Part shown: in pieces, positions 1 to 7,073 of the stretch
Layout: each line of letters begins with the position of its first letter
Numbering within the stretch: position 1 is the first letter of the stretch
Position numbers and translations under genes: made by a program
Assembly (NCBI RefSeq): GCF_022808955.1
Contig: NZ_JAKZEY010000015.1
Location: forward strand, 1-34,280
Direction: 5' to 3'
DNA: 34,280 bases
Source: Anaerococcus sp. AGMB09787
Lineage (GTDB): Bacteria > Bacillota > Clostridia > Tissierellales > Peptoniphilaceae
Notes under the pieces: model-generated
What the model saw: the letters and a program-made list of their open reading frames with translations, nothing else
Databases searched by the model: none
Told to the model about the DNA's origin: nothing

Positions 1-61
1 TTATTAAATTATTCCGTGTTTACGGGTTCAGGTCAGCCAGGCTTCTTGATATTTTATTCAT
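1..61 (-). pseudogene. Start of a sigma-B/F-like RNA polymerase sigma factor gene with an in-frame stop codon, cut by the window edge
   Basis: On the minus strand an ATG at 61-59 overlaps the last codons of the anti-sigma factor gene. It reads 13 codons (M N K I S R S L A D L N P), meets TAA at 22-20, and continues in the same frame to the window edge as T R N N L I. The string LNP-stop-TRNNLI resembles the LNPETRNxLI-type N-terminus I associate with SigB/SigF-family sigma factors, where the stop would be a one-base change from GAA or CAA. A sigma gene directly downstream of, and overlapping, an rsbW-type gene is the classical arrangement. Only 20 codons are visible, so identity is inferred mainly from position. 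Alternatives are a sequencing error, a chance ORF, or an unrelated downstream gene. Confidence 0.35.
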
Positions 62-431
62 TATATATCAGGGTCGTAATGGTATTTCCATTAACTAAGA
101 CCTTGTTTGATATGGACTTTACTAATTTTATCCCTCTACCATGCTCAGAGTAAAAACTAATGTCCTCATCACAAATTATACCACAACCCTCATCTTTTAC
201 ACTTACTATACAAAAATAATCATCAAACATGACCAGGCATTCAATTTTTCTATCGTATTCTTTGTTGTTGCCATGCTTGTAGGAGTTTGCAGTAAGTTCA
301 TCTAGGATAAGTCGTATTTTAAATATAAGATCCTCATCAAAGTTCTTATTTTTAAGTACTTCTATAACTCCCTTATTAAATTTTTCTATTAAATTAATAT
401 CAGTATTAATAACATCCCTTATAATATCCAT
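54..431 (-). CDS. RsbW/SpoIIAB-like anti-sigma factor serine kinase (HATPase_c)
   Basis: This 125-residue protein is a single GHKL/HATPase_c ATP-binding domain, the size of RsbW or SpoIIAB. The N-box is near residues 42-55 (LDELTANSYKHG, with E45 and N49), the G1 box is DEGCGI at 80-85, and the G2 box is HGRGIKLV at 97-104. Family members bind a sigma factor in the cytoplasm and are released when they phosphorylate an anti-anti-sigma STAS protein. No STAS gene lies upstream; the next gene is rubredoxin on the other strand. The start at 431 follows a GAAGGGA ribosome site. The end overlaps a possible sigma-factor start carrying a nonsense codon. The target sigma factor is inferred, not shown. 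Confidence 0.8.
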   Translation of the reverse strand: MDIIRDVINTDINLIEKFNKGVIEVLKNKNFDEDLIFKIRLILDELTANSYKHGNNKEYDRKIECLVMFDDYFCIVSVKDEGCGIICDEDISFYSEHGRGIKLVKSISNKVLVNGNTITTLIYNE

Positions 432-456
432 ACTTAATCCCTTCTATGCTCTATTA

Positions 457-482
457 ATACCCAATAGGCCGGCTAATCTTAC
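457..482 (-). promoter_or_regulatory. Possible SigB-type promoter ahead of the anti-sigma factor gene
   Basis: On the minus strand GGGTAT (462-457) matches the alternative-sigma -10 box of the SigB family. A weak -35 candidate, GTAAGA (482-477), lies 14 bp upstream. SigB operons commonly autoregulate from such a promoter. The -35 match to GTTTAA is only 3 of 6, so this is tentative. Confidence 0.25.
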
Positions 483-509
483 AGGAATTTGGAAAACATT
501 ATTATTATT

Positions 510-537
510 TTATTAGTCTTTAACTTTATGGTATAAT
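510..537 (+). promoter_or_regulatory. Promoter of rubredoxin gene
   Basis: A perfect TATAAT lies at 532-537 with a weak TTATTA-like -35 at about 510-515, 33 bp before the rubredoxin start codon. The -10 is convincing; the -35 is poor. Confidence 0.5.
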
Positions 538-569
538 ATAAGTGTAAAACGAATGAAAGGAGACATTCT

Positions 570-728
570 ATGAAATACGTATGTACTGCATGTGGATTTA
601 TCTACGATCCTGCTGAAGGAGATGTAGAAAACGGAATTGAACCAGGTACAGAATTTGATCAATTACCAGAAGATTGGGTTTGCCCAGTTTGTGGTGTTGG
701 CAAAGATATGTTCGAAGCTCAAGAATAA
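570..728 (+). CDS. Rubredoxin
   Basis: This 52-residue protein is a standard-length rubredoxin, a small cytoplasmic electron carrier with one iron held by four cysteines. The two ligand pairs are C5-T-A-C8 and C38-P-V-C41, and the conserved core aromatics (Y12, F29, W36) and the PEDWVCPVC block are present. The ATG at 570 follows AAAGGAGA at proper spacing. It stands alone between a TATAAT promoter and a shared terminator. The probable electron donor, an NADH:rubredoxin oxidoreductase-like protein, is encoded at 17845-19029. In anaerobes this pair feeds oxygen- or peroxide-reducing enzymes, none of which are in the window. Confidence 0.97.
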   Translation: MKYVCTACGFIYDPAEGDVENGIEPGTEFDQLPEDWVCPVCGVGKDMFEAQE

Positions 729-738
729 TAAAAATTTT

Positions 739-764
739 AGAGGTCCATAAGGGCCTCTTTTATT
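739..764 (+). terminator. Intrinsic terminator after rubredoxin, shared with the convergent gene
   Basis: AGAGGTCC (739-746), loop ATAA, GGGCCTCT (751-758), then TTTTA. The 8-bp stem has one G-U pair. The A/T flanks on both sides let it serve the convergent minus-strand gene as well. Confidence 0.85.
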
Positions 765-1608
765 TTTCGAAATTCTTACTTTTAAAAAACTTAATTGATA
801 TAACGAGCGTTATAGCTATAAAGAAAACTCCTAACAAGTGGATGGAAATTCTTTGTGCATTTGGCTCATCGTCTATCTTTTTTCTTTTCTTTAGGTCAGC
901 AAAGATTGATTTTTTACCTAGGTCTATATCATCATCCTTTGGCCCTATTTCTATTACTAGGTTGTCATTTTTTTGATCTTCTAGGTAGGTGCTACCCTCA
1001 TCTCCACTAGGTATCTCCTCTTGACTAGCTGTATCATTACTAGGAAGACCTACCCTATTTCCATCAGTGGATGGGTTATTTGCATCAAGATTTTCCCTAA
1101 GGCCTTGTAGATTAGAAGGATTATTTTCATTGGTTGGATTATTTTGAGGAGATGATTGATTTTCTTTTTGAGTATCTCCTTCTTCTTTTTCATTACTTGG
1201 TGGTGGACTAGTCGGAGTAATGTTTGTCTGAGGAAGACTTCCATCATTTTCCTTATTTGCTTTGTTTTGAGTCGAATCTTCTATTCTGTTAGATACTTCT
1301 TCAGTTAGATCTGGACTCGCTGTTTCTTCTTTATCTCCCTCATCAATAGATCCAGAACCTTCTGGCATTGAAGTGCTTTCTTCTTCCTTAACCTCATCAC
1401 TTGGAGGGCTAGCAGGTAATGGATTCTCTTCCTCATCTGTAAATCCTTCTAGGATTACAATTTTATCTTTTTCATGAGCGCTACCCTTTGACTCAACAGA
1501 CGTCCCTTGTCCACTTGTTTCATCTGCCAAAACATCAACTTTGCCTAGAGAAAAAGATAAGAGACATACCATGAGAAGAAGTAGGGCCTTAATTTTAATT
1601 TTTTTCAT
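760..1608 (-). CDS. Acidic Ser/Pro/Glu-rich secreted protein with signal peptide and C-terminal membrane anchor
   Basis: No family is recognised in this 282-residue protein. Residues 1-28 form a signal peptide (basic MKKIKIK, hydrophobic core, cleavage probably near VLADE). Residues about 30-245 are a low-complexity stalk rich in Glu, Asp, Ser, Pro and Asn, with no predicted fold. Residues about 252-272 are one hydrophobic helix followed by the basic tail KFFKSKNFEK. This layout suggests a surface protein held by a C-terminal transmembrane helix. A sortase-type LPxTG motif is absent from the C-terminus; LPQTN occurs mid-protein and is not followed by a membrane segment. It is convergent with rubredoxin and probably monocistronic. 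It may be an envelope or adhesin-like spacer, but function is unknown. Confidence 0.7.
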   Translation of the reverse strand: MKKIKIKALLLLMVCLLSFSLGKVDVLADETSGQGTSVESKGSAHEKDKIVILEGFTDEEENPLPASPPSDEVKEEESTSMPEGSGSIDEGDKEETASPDLTEEVSNRIEDSTQNKANKENDGSLPQTNITPTSPPPSNEKEEGDTQKENQSSPQNNPTNENNPSNLQGLRENLDANNPSTDGNRVGLPSNDTASQEEIPSGDEGSTYLEDQKNDNLVIEIGPKDDDIDLGKKSIFADLKKRKKIDDEPNAQRISIHLLGVFFIAITLVISIKFFKSKNFEK

Positions 1609-1635
1609 AATTCGCCCATATTCCCTTCTATCTAT

Positions 1636-1663
1636 ATCTTACATTAAAAATCCAGGTCTTCAA
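1636..1663 (-). promoter_or_regulatory. Candidate promoter of the secreted acidic protein gene
   Basis: Minus strand TTGAAG (1663-1658), 16-bp spacer, TAAGAT (1641-1636), about 28 bp upstream of the start codon. Both boxes match the consensus only partly. Confidence 0.35.
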
Positions 1664-1694
1664 TAAAGAATAACAAAATTTCTACAAAATCTCA

Positions 1695-1723
1695 CAAGAA
1701 AAGAACTTGACTAAGCAAGTTCT
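1695..1723 (-). terminator. Intrinsic terminator after the yitT-like gene
   Basis: Minus strand AGAACTTG, 6-nt loop, CAAGTTCT (1723-1702), followed by TTTTCTTG. The 8-bp stem is perfect and sits immediately after the stop codon. Confidence 0.85.
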
Positions 1724-1725
1724 CC

Positions 1726-2655
1726 TTAATCATTTGTTAATTCGTCTGTTTGATACCAACCCTTGCCCACTACATTAGAAGTATTTAATATAGTTATAAA
1801 GGCCTTAGGGTCGATTTTTTTGATAAAGGCTCTAAACCTTGGCGCCTCAACATTAGAAGTCGCTGATATAAAGACAGTTAGATCTTTCTTTAGGTAAAGC
1901 CCCTTGGCATCTATGACTGTAGCTGACCTATTTAACTCTGACTTTATAAAGTTACCTACTTCTTCGGTCATGGATGTTATTATAATAAACATCTTAGCTT
2001 GCTTCATAGACGATATAATTATGTCAACAAAGACTCCCTTAATTAATAGACCAAATATAGAAAATAGTCCAATCTCCATGCCAAACACATAGATAGACCC
2101 TATGGTAAAGATACTATCTACCATCAAAAGGGCCTTGCCCACCTCAAGATTGGAATATTTCTTAAAAATCATCGCAATAATATCAGTGCCACCAGAAGAT
2201 GCTGCTATATTAAAGAGGATAGCAGATCCCATAGAGCTTATTATTAGGGTAAAGAAAAGCTCCAGCATGGTATTATCTGTAAGTGTCCCACTTAGAGGGC
2301 AAATCTTATCTAGCAAAAGTGCTGTCAGAGAGTTAAGGATTGCCACATATCCTGTTCTTAGGGTAAAGGACTTACCAAGTATCAGAAAGGATACTACTAG
2401 TAGGGTCACATTTATTATAAGTGTTATAAGGGGTCTAGATAGGGGAACAAACATCGAAGCTATGATGCTCATTCCCTCAACCCCACCTATAACAAAGGAG
2501 TTGGGGTATTTGAAGAAGTGAGTTCCAAAGGCCATAAAAATCGCCGCAAAGCTCATCAAAAAATACCTCTTGGTCTTTGTCATAGGATCATGGTGGATAA
2601 GTTTTTTATTTCTATTTTCGATTATTCTATTTAAAGAATATTTATCATGTTTCAT
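1726..2655 (-). CDS. YitT family membrane protein (DUF161 with C-terminal DUF2179)
   Basis: This 309-residue protein has five or six hydrophobic helices between residues about 30 and 215, then a soluble C-terminal domain from about 218 that fits DUF2179. Hallmarks are FKYPNSFVIGGVEG near 48-61 and AASSGGTDII near 151-160. Family members are polytopic membrane proteins of uncertain function, sometimes linked to transport. The gene starts 21 bp after the CofE-like gene and is probably co-transcribed with it. The ribosome site is weak: the best purine run (AGGGG) is about 18 nt upstream of the ATG, so translational coupling to the upstream gene is possible. Confidence 0.88.
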   Translation of the reverse strand: MKHDKYSLNRIIENRNKKLIHHDPMTKTKRYFLMSFAAIFMAFGTHFFKYPNSFVIGGVEGMSIIASMFVPLSRPLITLIINVTLLVVSFLILGKSFTLRTGYVAILNSLTALLLDKICPLSGTLTDNTMLELFFTLIISSMGSAILFNIAASSGGTDIIAMIFKKYSNLEVGKALLMVDSIFTIGSIYVFGMEIGLFSIFGLLIKGVFVDIIISSMKQAKMFIIITSMTEEVGNFIKSELNRSATVIDAKGLYLKKDLTVFISATSNVEAPRFRAFIKKIDPKAFITILNTSNVVGKGWYQTDELTND

Positions 2656-2676
2656 TTTATATCTTTGGTCATACCC

Positions 2677-3858
2677 CTAATTATCTGAATAGTTATCAAA
2701 GTATCCTTGGATTAAAACAATAGGTGTACCCTTGTCTCCTGACCCTGAAGTCAAATCACAAAGGGATCCTAGGAGGTCTGTAATTTGTCTAGGAGTTGTA
2801 CCTAGGGTATCATTAGTACCCACAAGGTTGTCAGCCTTTTGAGCAATTCTTTGCCTAATAGCTTCATCCCTATCTTCTCCATCAACACCCTCTAGTTCAT
2901 TATCTGCTAGGTATTTTATTTTAACTTCGTTAGGTGTTCCTGTGAGTCCTCCTGTGTAGGCCGGGGAAACAACTGGATCTGCAAGCTCCCAGATTTTGCC
3001 AACTGGATCTTTGAAGGCTCCATCACCGTAAATCATTACTTCGATTTGCTTATCAAACTCATCTATTAATTTCTTTTGGAGGGCATCTACGAAGCTTTGA
3101 CCATCCCTTGGGAAGAGTTTAACCTTATTGTCAGTAGATAGGTTAGAGCCTAGAAGTCCATAATTTTCATTGTAGCCAGAGCCATCGACAGGTTCTGTCA
3201 AAATCTCGTCAAGCTTTAGGACTTTTTTGGCACCATTTTCTTCTAGTTGTTTCTTTACAATATTTCTTGTATGGATTGATGCAACCAAAACCTCATCTGT
3301 AAATTGTAGGGCATCTACAGGGTTATTTAGAAAATGAATTTCAGAATTTTCTGCTACTTCCTTGTAAAATTCAGGATAAGATATACCAGTAAACTCGTGT
3401 TTATAATCTCCTGCAAGCTTTTTGTATTGGTCCATATCTAATACATCAGAATAAGGATTTATATCGCTATTAAATAAATCCATCTCATCCATAATCCAGT
3501 TACCTACTTCATCTTGTGGGTAAGATAGGCAGATATGAAGTTTCTTGCCTGTCAAAGCAAATGCCTTTAGGAGGATAGAAAATCTATTCCTACTTAGGAT
3601 TGGAAATAAGATAGCTAGTTCATCTCCATCAAATTTGTTATTTACATCCTCAGCTATTTGCTCTATTGTAACATAATTTCCTTGGGCACGAGCCACAAGA
3701 GATTCTGTAACACAAACTACGTCCTTATCGTTTAAGACAATGTCTTCTTGATCAGCTGCTTTTTTTACTACGTTAAATACAACATCTATCAAGTTATCAC
3801 CATTTTTAATTATTGGGGCCCTAAGTCCCAATGATCTTGTTCCAATTATTCTTTCCAT
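2677..3858 (-). CDS. CofE-like protein (F420-0:gamma-glutamyl ligase family)
   Basis: The 393-residue protein belongs to the F420-0:gamma-glutamyl ligase family (CofE/FbiB N-terminal fold). Supporting features are the N-terminal GTRSLGLRAPII, the KDVVCVTESLVARAQGN block, and the later MIYGDGAFKDPVGKIWELAD and GTNDTLGTTPRQITDLLG segments. CofE adds glutamate to deazaflavin F420-0, but nothing else in the window points to F420. The Firmicute branch, at about 400 residues, is longer than archaeal CofE (about 250) and probably acts on another acceptor. I chose ATG 3858, because the longer TTG start at 3879 would place the AAAGGGGAA ribosome site inside the coding region. It is followed by yitT, 21 bp away. 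Family is fairly certain; substrate is unknown. Confidence 0.75.
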   Translation of the reverse strand: MERIIGTRSLGLRAPIIKNGDNLIDVVFNVVKKAADQEDIVLNDKDVVCVTESLVARAQGNYVTIEQIAEDVNNKFDGDELAILFPILSRNRFSILLKAFALTGKKLHICLSYPQDEVGNWIMDEMDLFNSDINPYSDVLDMDQYKKLAGDYKHEFTGISYPEFYKEVAENSEIHFLNNPVDALQFTDEVLVASIHTRNIVKKQLEENGAKKVLKLDEILTEPVDGSGYNENYGLLGSNLSTDNKVKLFPRDGQSFVDALQKKLIDEFDKQIEVMIYGDGAFKDPVGKIWELADPVVSPAYTGGLTGTPNEVKIKYLADNELEGVDGEDRDEAIRQRIAQKADNLVGTNDTLGTTPRQITDLLGSLCDLTSGSGDKGTPIVLIQGYFDNYSDN

Positions 3859-3900
3859 ATTATTTCCCCTTTCACACAAGAATTATACAATATTTTTTCC

Positions 3901-3938
3901 AAAAATAAAAGATGCTAAGAAAATTAACTCCTAGCATC
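3901..3938 (-). terminator. Intrinsic terminator closing the barnase-to-zinc-ribbon operon
   Basis: Minus strand 11-bp stem GATGCTAGGAG / TTCTTAGCATC (3938-3911, two G-U pairs, loop TTAATT), followed by TTTTATTTTT. The 5' arm overlaps the last codons and stop of the zinc-ribbon gene. Confidence 0.85.
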
Positions 3939-4295
3939 AAATTTATGCCCACACTTAGGGCATTTAACCTTGATTTTGCCCTTATTTTTAGGAATTCTAA
4001 GCTGTTGCTTGCAATTAGGGCATCTTATATATTTATAATTCTTATCCTTTTTATTTTTCTTAGATATATTAAAGGTATCCTTGATAGGGTTCAAAAATTT
4101 TTCCTTAAATATCCTATTCTCATAGGCCCTCTTGTAAGCATTTCTTGATAGTACCCTAAACAAGGCATAGATCACTACTACTAGTGAAATAATTTTGAGC
4201 ATATCGCTTTTAAATATCATTGCCAATATACTAAAGGCTATAGCAAACCATACCAAAAATATACTATATTCATCTATTCCATTTCTCTTATTCAT
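3924..4295 (-). CDS. Small membrane protein with C-terminal zinc ribbon
   Basis: The 123-residue protein has two hydrophobic helices at about 11-28 and 32-47, a basic linker (45-88), and a C-terminal four-cysteine ribbon CPNC ... CPKC (about 93-116) of the MJ0042/zinc-ribbon type. The ribbon probably faces the cytoplasm. No precise family is recognised. The start is ATG 4295 rather than TTG 4298; GAGGG lies just upstream, within the end of the sirtuin gene. It overlaps the sirtuin reading frame by 8 bp and is the last gene of the operon starting at 7525. Zinc-ribbon proteins of this kind often act as regulators or adaptors, but no role can be assigned. Confidence 0.7.
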   Translation of the reverse strand: MNKRNGIDEYSIFLVWFAIAFSILAMIFKSDMLKIISLVVVIYALFRVLSRNAYKRAYENRIFKEKFLNPIKDTFNISKKNKKDKNYKYIRCPNCKQQLRIPKNKGKIKVKCPKCGHKFDARS

Positions 4296-5028
4296 CAATT
4301 CCCTCTACTAACTCATCCATCACCTTGGATATATCGCCTTGGATCAAGAAGTCTGCCATCTTATCCTTAGGTGTTGGATACATATTTATAACAATCAACT
4401 TATTTCCCCTATAAAAATCTATAAGGCCTGCTGCAGGATAGACTACCAGGGAGGTTCCTCCGACTATAAGGACATCTGCAGATGCTATAAGATTTATAGC
4501 ATAGGAGAGCTTGTCTTGATTAAGGCTTTCTCCATATAGGACTATATCAGGTCTTATAAGAGAGCCACACCTATCACAAGTAACTTCCCCATCAAAGCCC
4601 TTCACATAGTCTAGGTCAAAGGCCTTGCCACAAGATGTGCAATAATAATCTCTAAGGTTACCATGAAGCTCTACTACATTCTTGCTTCCTGCTTCTTGAT
4701 GGAGGCTATCAATATTTTGGGTAATAATGCCCTTTAGCTTACCCCTTTCTTCAAGTTTAGCTAGGGCCTTGTGGGCCTTATTTGGCTTAACTCCATCAAG
4801 GATGAGATTCTCCTTGCAATAGGTCATAAACTCATCTGGATGGTCTACAAAAAATTCATGGCTTAACATATATTCAGGGGAATATTTCGAATTATTTTCC
4901 CTATTGTAAAGACCAGTTGCTGACCTAAAATCAGGCACTCCCGAAGCCGTAGAAACTCCTGCCCCACCAAAAAAGACTATATTATTTGAATCCTTAATAA
5001 TTTGTCTAACTTCATCTAAATTAACCAA
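4288..5028 (-). CDS. NAD-dependent protein deacylase, sirtuin (CobB/SIR2 family)
   Basis: The 246-residue protein has all sirtuin landmarks: NAD-binding GGAGVSTASGVPDFRS (21-36), TQNIDSLHQEAGS (103-115), catalytic H122 in ELHGNL, and a complete zinc site C130-x2-C133 ... C151-x2-C154. The length is that of a catalytic core only. It removes acyl groups from lysines using NAD+, releasing nicotinamide and O-acyl-ADP-ribose in the cytoplasm. The start is TTG at 5028, supported by AGGAGG six bases upstream that overlaps the stop of the preceding permease gene. This 9-bp spacing makes it part of the GntR/ABC operon. The residues that distinguish deacetylase from desuccinylase were not resolved. Confidence 0.93.
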   Translation of the reverse strand: MVNLDEVRQIIKDSNNIVFFGGAGVSTASGVPDFRSATGLYNRENNSKYSPEYMLSHEFFVDHPDEFMTYCKENLILDGVKPNKAHKALAKLEERGKLKGIITQNIDSLHQEAGSKNVVELHGNLRDYYCTSCGKAFDLDYVKGFDGEVTCDRCGSLIRPDIVLYGESLNQDKLSYAINLIASADVLIVGGTSLVVYPAAGLIDFYRGNKLIVINMYPTPKDKMADFLIQGDISKVMDELVEGIDE

Positions 5029-5037
5029 GCTAACCTC

Positions 5038-5772
5038 CTATATAAGATTTACATTATCTCTAAGATAAAAACTATCAACAAGGACCATTATACAAGCTAC
5101 TACAAAATAATAAATTATAGGCGTTAGGATCTTGTAGACCCTATCTTCCCCATTGGCAAAGGGATAGATAAAGGCAAGGCCCATATTAGAAAAGACCTCT
5201 AAGCCATCTCCTACAAGAACTAGGGCAAAGAAATTTGTAATTAACACTAGGGGTAGGAAAATTAATCCTATTAATAAGATAGCCTTCCCTATTCCAAAAC
5301 CTTCCTCAAAACGAATCTTGGAAAAGGCTAGTAAAACCACTAGAGTCAAGAAGATATCCATCACAAAGCCATGGGCCAGGTAAAATATAAAATCTATAGT
5401 GATCACAAAGCCCAGACATGCCAATACCACACTAAAGGCTAGGCTTGTTAGTAGGTAAAAGGCCCCTACCTCTATTATCTTTGCCATAACATGGTCGAAG
5501 CCTCCTACTGGTAGGCTAAAGGTAAAATACCCCTCGCTTGTAAAAAAGTCCCTATACAATATCCTTCCTAGGAAAAATATATTTCCTATAAGTAAAACCA
5601 CTATACTACTTATTAAAATTATATCTGTAAAGTCCTTCTCCCTCATAAAATCCAAGAAAAAAGGCATCCTTACCAAAAAGAAAGACCCAACCATGGCAAG
5701 TATTGCCACAAGAGCCACTCCCATAAGGAATTTTCTTTGTCTTTTTAAATCGTATCTTATTAAATTAATCAT
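5038..5772 (-). CDS. ABC-2 type transporter permease (YtrA-operon type)
   Basis: This 244-residue integral membrane protein has about six hydrophobic segments, a short N-terminal MINLIRYDLKRQRKF and a soluble region around residues 195-215. It is the membrane half of a two-gene ABC system. Its ATG overlaps the ATPase stop codon in an ATGA arrangement. The topology and the R-K-R-rich start resemble ABC-2 family permeases that export or sense small compounds in cell-wall stress operons. The substrate cannot be read from sequence. The sirtuin gene follows after 9 bp. Confidence 0.82.
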   Translation of the reverse strand: MINLIRYDLKRQRKFLMGVALVAILAMVGSFFLVRMPFFLDFMREKDFTDIILISSIVVLLIGNIFFLGRILYRDFFTSEGYFTFSLPVGGFDHVMAKIIEVGAFYLLTSLAFSVVLACLGFVITIDFIFYLAHGFVMDIFLTLVVLLAFSKIRFEEGFGIGKAILLIGLIFLPLVLITNFFALVLVGDGLEVFSNMGLAFIYPFANGEDRVYKILTPIIYYFVVACIMVLVDSFYLRDNVNLI

Positions 5773-6467
5773 AAGCCATAAACTTCCTTGTAGTAATCAG
5801 CTATACCCATTTGCTTATCTCTTCTAATCTTACTTGTCTCTTCCTCTGAAATAATCTTTCCATTACTTAGAAAAATCACATAATCCAAGATATTTTCAAG
5901 TTCTCTTAGCTTATGTCCTGCTATAATGAAGGTCGCTCCATCATCAAGCTTTCTTATAATTATATCAAGGAAACCATCCACCCCCAAGAGGTCAAGTCCC
6001 TCCATCGGCTCATCTAGGAGGAAGATTTCAGCATTTCTCCCAAGGGCAAGTCCTATCCTTAGCCTCTTTCTTTGGCCCTTAGAGAGCTTCCTGTTTTCCT
6101 TATCTAGGGGAACTGACAAAAAATCTAGGATATTGAGGGCAGCTTCACCATCAAAGTCCTCATAGAAATCCCCATAAATTTTTACAAAATCCCTACCACT
6201 AAAGTTAGGGTATAGGAGATTTATATCAGCTAGGTAGGATATTTTCTTCTTAGTCTCGCTAGATACCTTCTCTTCTCCTATAAGGATCTGCCCCTTATTA
6301 GCCTTCAAAAGGCCTAGGATTAGCTTGATTAGGGTCGACTTACCAGAGCCTGTAGGTCCCAGAAGACCATATACTGAGCCTTTTTTTATATTTAAATCAA
6401 GGTCTTCTATAAAGGCCTCTCCCCCATAGGATTTAGTCAAAGACTTAATTTGTATAATATTATCCAT
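5769..6467 (-). CDS. ABC transporter ATP-binding protein
   Basis: The 232-residue nucleotide-binding domain is complete: Walker A GPTGSGKST (37-45), a variant signature LSKGQRKRL (128-136), Walker B IFLLDEP (148-154) and H-loop H185 in AGHKL. The signature has K in place of the usual second G (LSKGQ), as in several YtrB/EcsA-like ATPases. It overlaps the GntR gene by 8 bp and the permease gene by 4 bp, so the three are one translational unit. It powers the partner permease from the cytoplasmic face. Confidence 0.93.
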   Translation of the reverse strand: MDNIIQIKSLTKSYGGEAFIEDLDLNIKKGSVYGLLGPTGSGKSTLIKLILGLLKANKGQILIGEEKVSSETKKKISYLADINLLYPNFSGRDFVKIYGDFYEDFDGEAALNILDFLSVPLDKENRKLSKGQRKRLRIGLALGRNAEIFLLDEPMEGLDLLGVDGFLDIIIRKLDDGATFIIAGHKLRELENILDYVIFLSNGKIISEEETSKIRRDKQMGIADYYKEVYGL

Positions 6468-6810
6468 TGGCCCTACTCCTTCTTTCTAAATAGGTTAAAG
6501 CTTCCCCAGTATCAAGGCCGATTTGACCCATTTGGTTCAAAAAATCATTTATTATCCTATTGGCTAGATTTTCCTTGAGAGCATCAATCTTCCTATCATC
6601 AAGGCTTAGATAGTATTCTCCATCAACTAGTCTTATAAGCCCTCTATCTTCTAGCATAGCCATAGCCCTCTTCACATAGGCAGGGCCTGCCTTAAATCTA
6701 TTGGTAAAAAACCTTAGGCTATATAACTTGTCCCCATCCTTTAGCTTTTTACTTATTATCTCCCTTGCAACAAAGTCGACCATCTCATCTTCTATAGGTG
6801 TATAAACCAT
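6460..6810 (-). CDS. GntR family regulator, YtrA-type
   Basis: The 116-residue protein is an N-terminal GntR winged helix (about 1-70; GDKLYSLRFF and FKAGPAYVKRAMAMLEDRGLI include the recognition helix) followed by a short helical tail of about 40 residues. There is no large ligand domain, which is typical of the YtrA subfamily that represses its own ABC operon. I chose ATG 6810 because AGGAGA lies five bases upstream; the TTG at 6825 would bury that site. The barstar stop is 8 bp upstream and the ATPase start overlaps its end. It probably binds the operon promoter near 7550, although no clear YtrA-like operator was found there. Confidence 0.85.
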   Translation of the reverse strand: MVYTPIEDEMVDFVAREIISKKLKDGDKLYSLRFFTNRFKAGPAYVKRAMAMLEDRGLIRLVDGEYYLSLDDRKIDALKENLANRIINDFLNQMGQIGLDTGEALTYLERRSRANG

Positions 6811-6818
6811 CTTATCTC

Positions 6819-7073
6819 CTAGCAAATTAAATCTACATCTGTATCCAGGGTAAAGGCAGCTGATACAAAAACTATCATAATCATCCTCCCATACTCACCC
6901 AACTGATCGTAGGCTCTCTTATAATTCTTTACTCTAATCTTTTCCCTAACTTCTACTAGACTTTCAAAAAGTCCATCTAGGTTTGAAACTTCATTTTCAA
7001 AATGGAAGGTCTCATTCATAATCCTATAAAATTCTTCTTGGCTCTTAAAGTCTTCTCCATCTAATACAATCAT
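6819..7073 (-). CDS. Barstar-like ribonuclease inhibitor
   Basis: This 84-residue protein aligns along its length with barstar (about 90 residues): N-terminal VLDGEDFKSQEEFYRIMNET, the interface helix SNLDGLFESLVEV (30-42), and a C-terminal MIMIVFVSAA strand. In barstar the helix NLDALWDCL carries Asp35 and Asp39; here these are D33 and E37, so the key acid is conserved as Glu. It is cytoplasmic, with no signal peptide. Its start overlaps the barnase stop by one base (TAATG), so inhibitor translation is coupled to the toxin. It should neutralise any ribonuclease that folds before export. Confidence 0.85.
   Translation of the reverse strand: MIVLDGEDFKSQEEFYRIMNETFHFENEVSNLDGLFESLVEVREKIRVKNYKRAYDQLGEYGRMIMIVFVSAAFTLDTDVDLIC

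Noticed and set aside
674-976. 100-codon plus-strand ORF overlapping the end of rubredoxin
   Set aside because: It is out of frame with rubredoxin, runs through the terminator and is antisense to the secreted protein.
1224-1240. LPQTN in the acidic secreted protein as a sortase motif
   Set aside because: It is in the middle of the stalk, not before the C-terminal hydrophobic segment and basic tail, so it cannot act as a cell-wall sorting signal.
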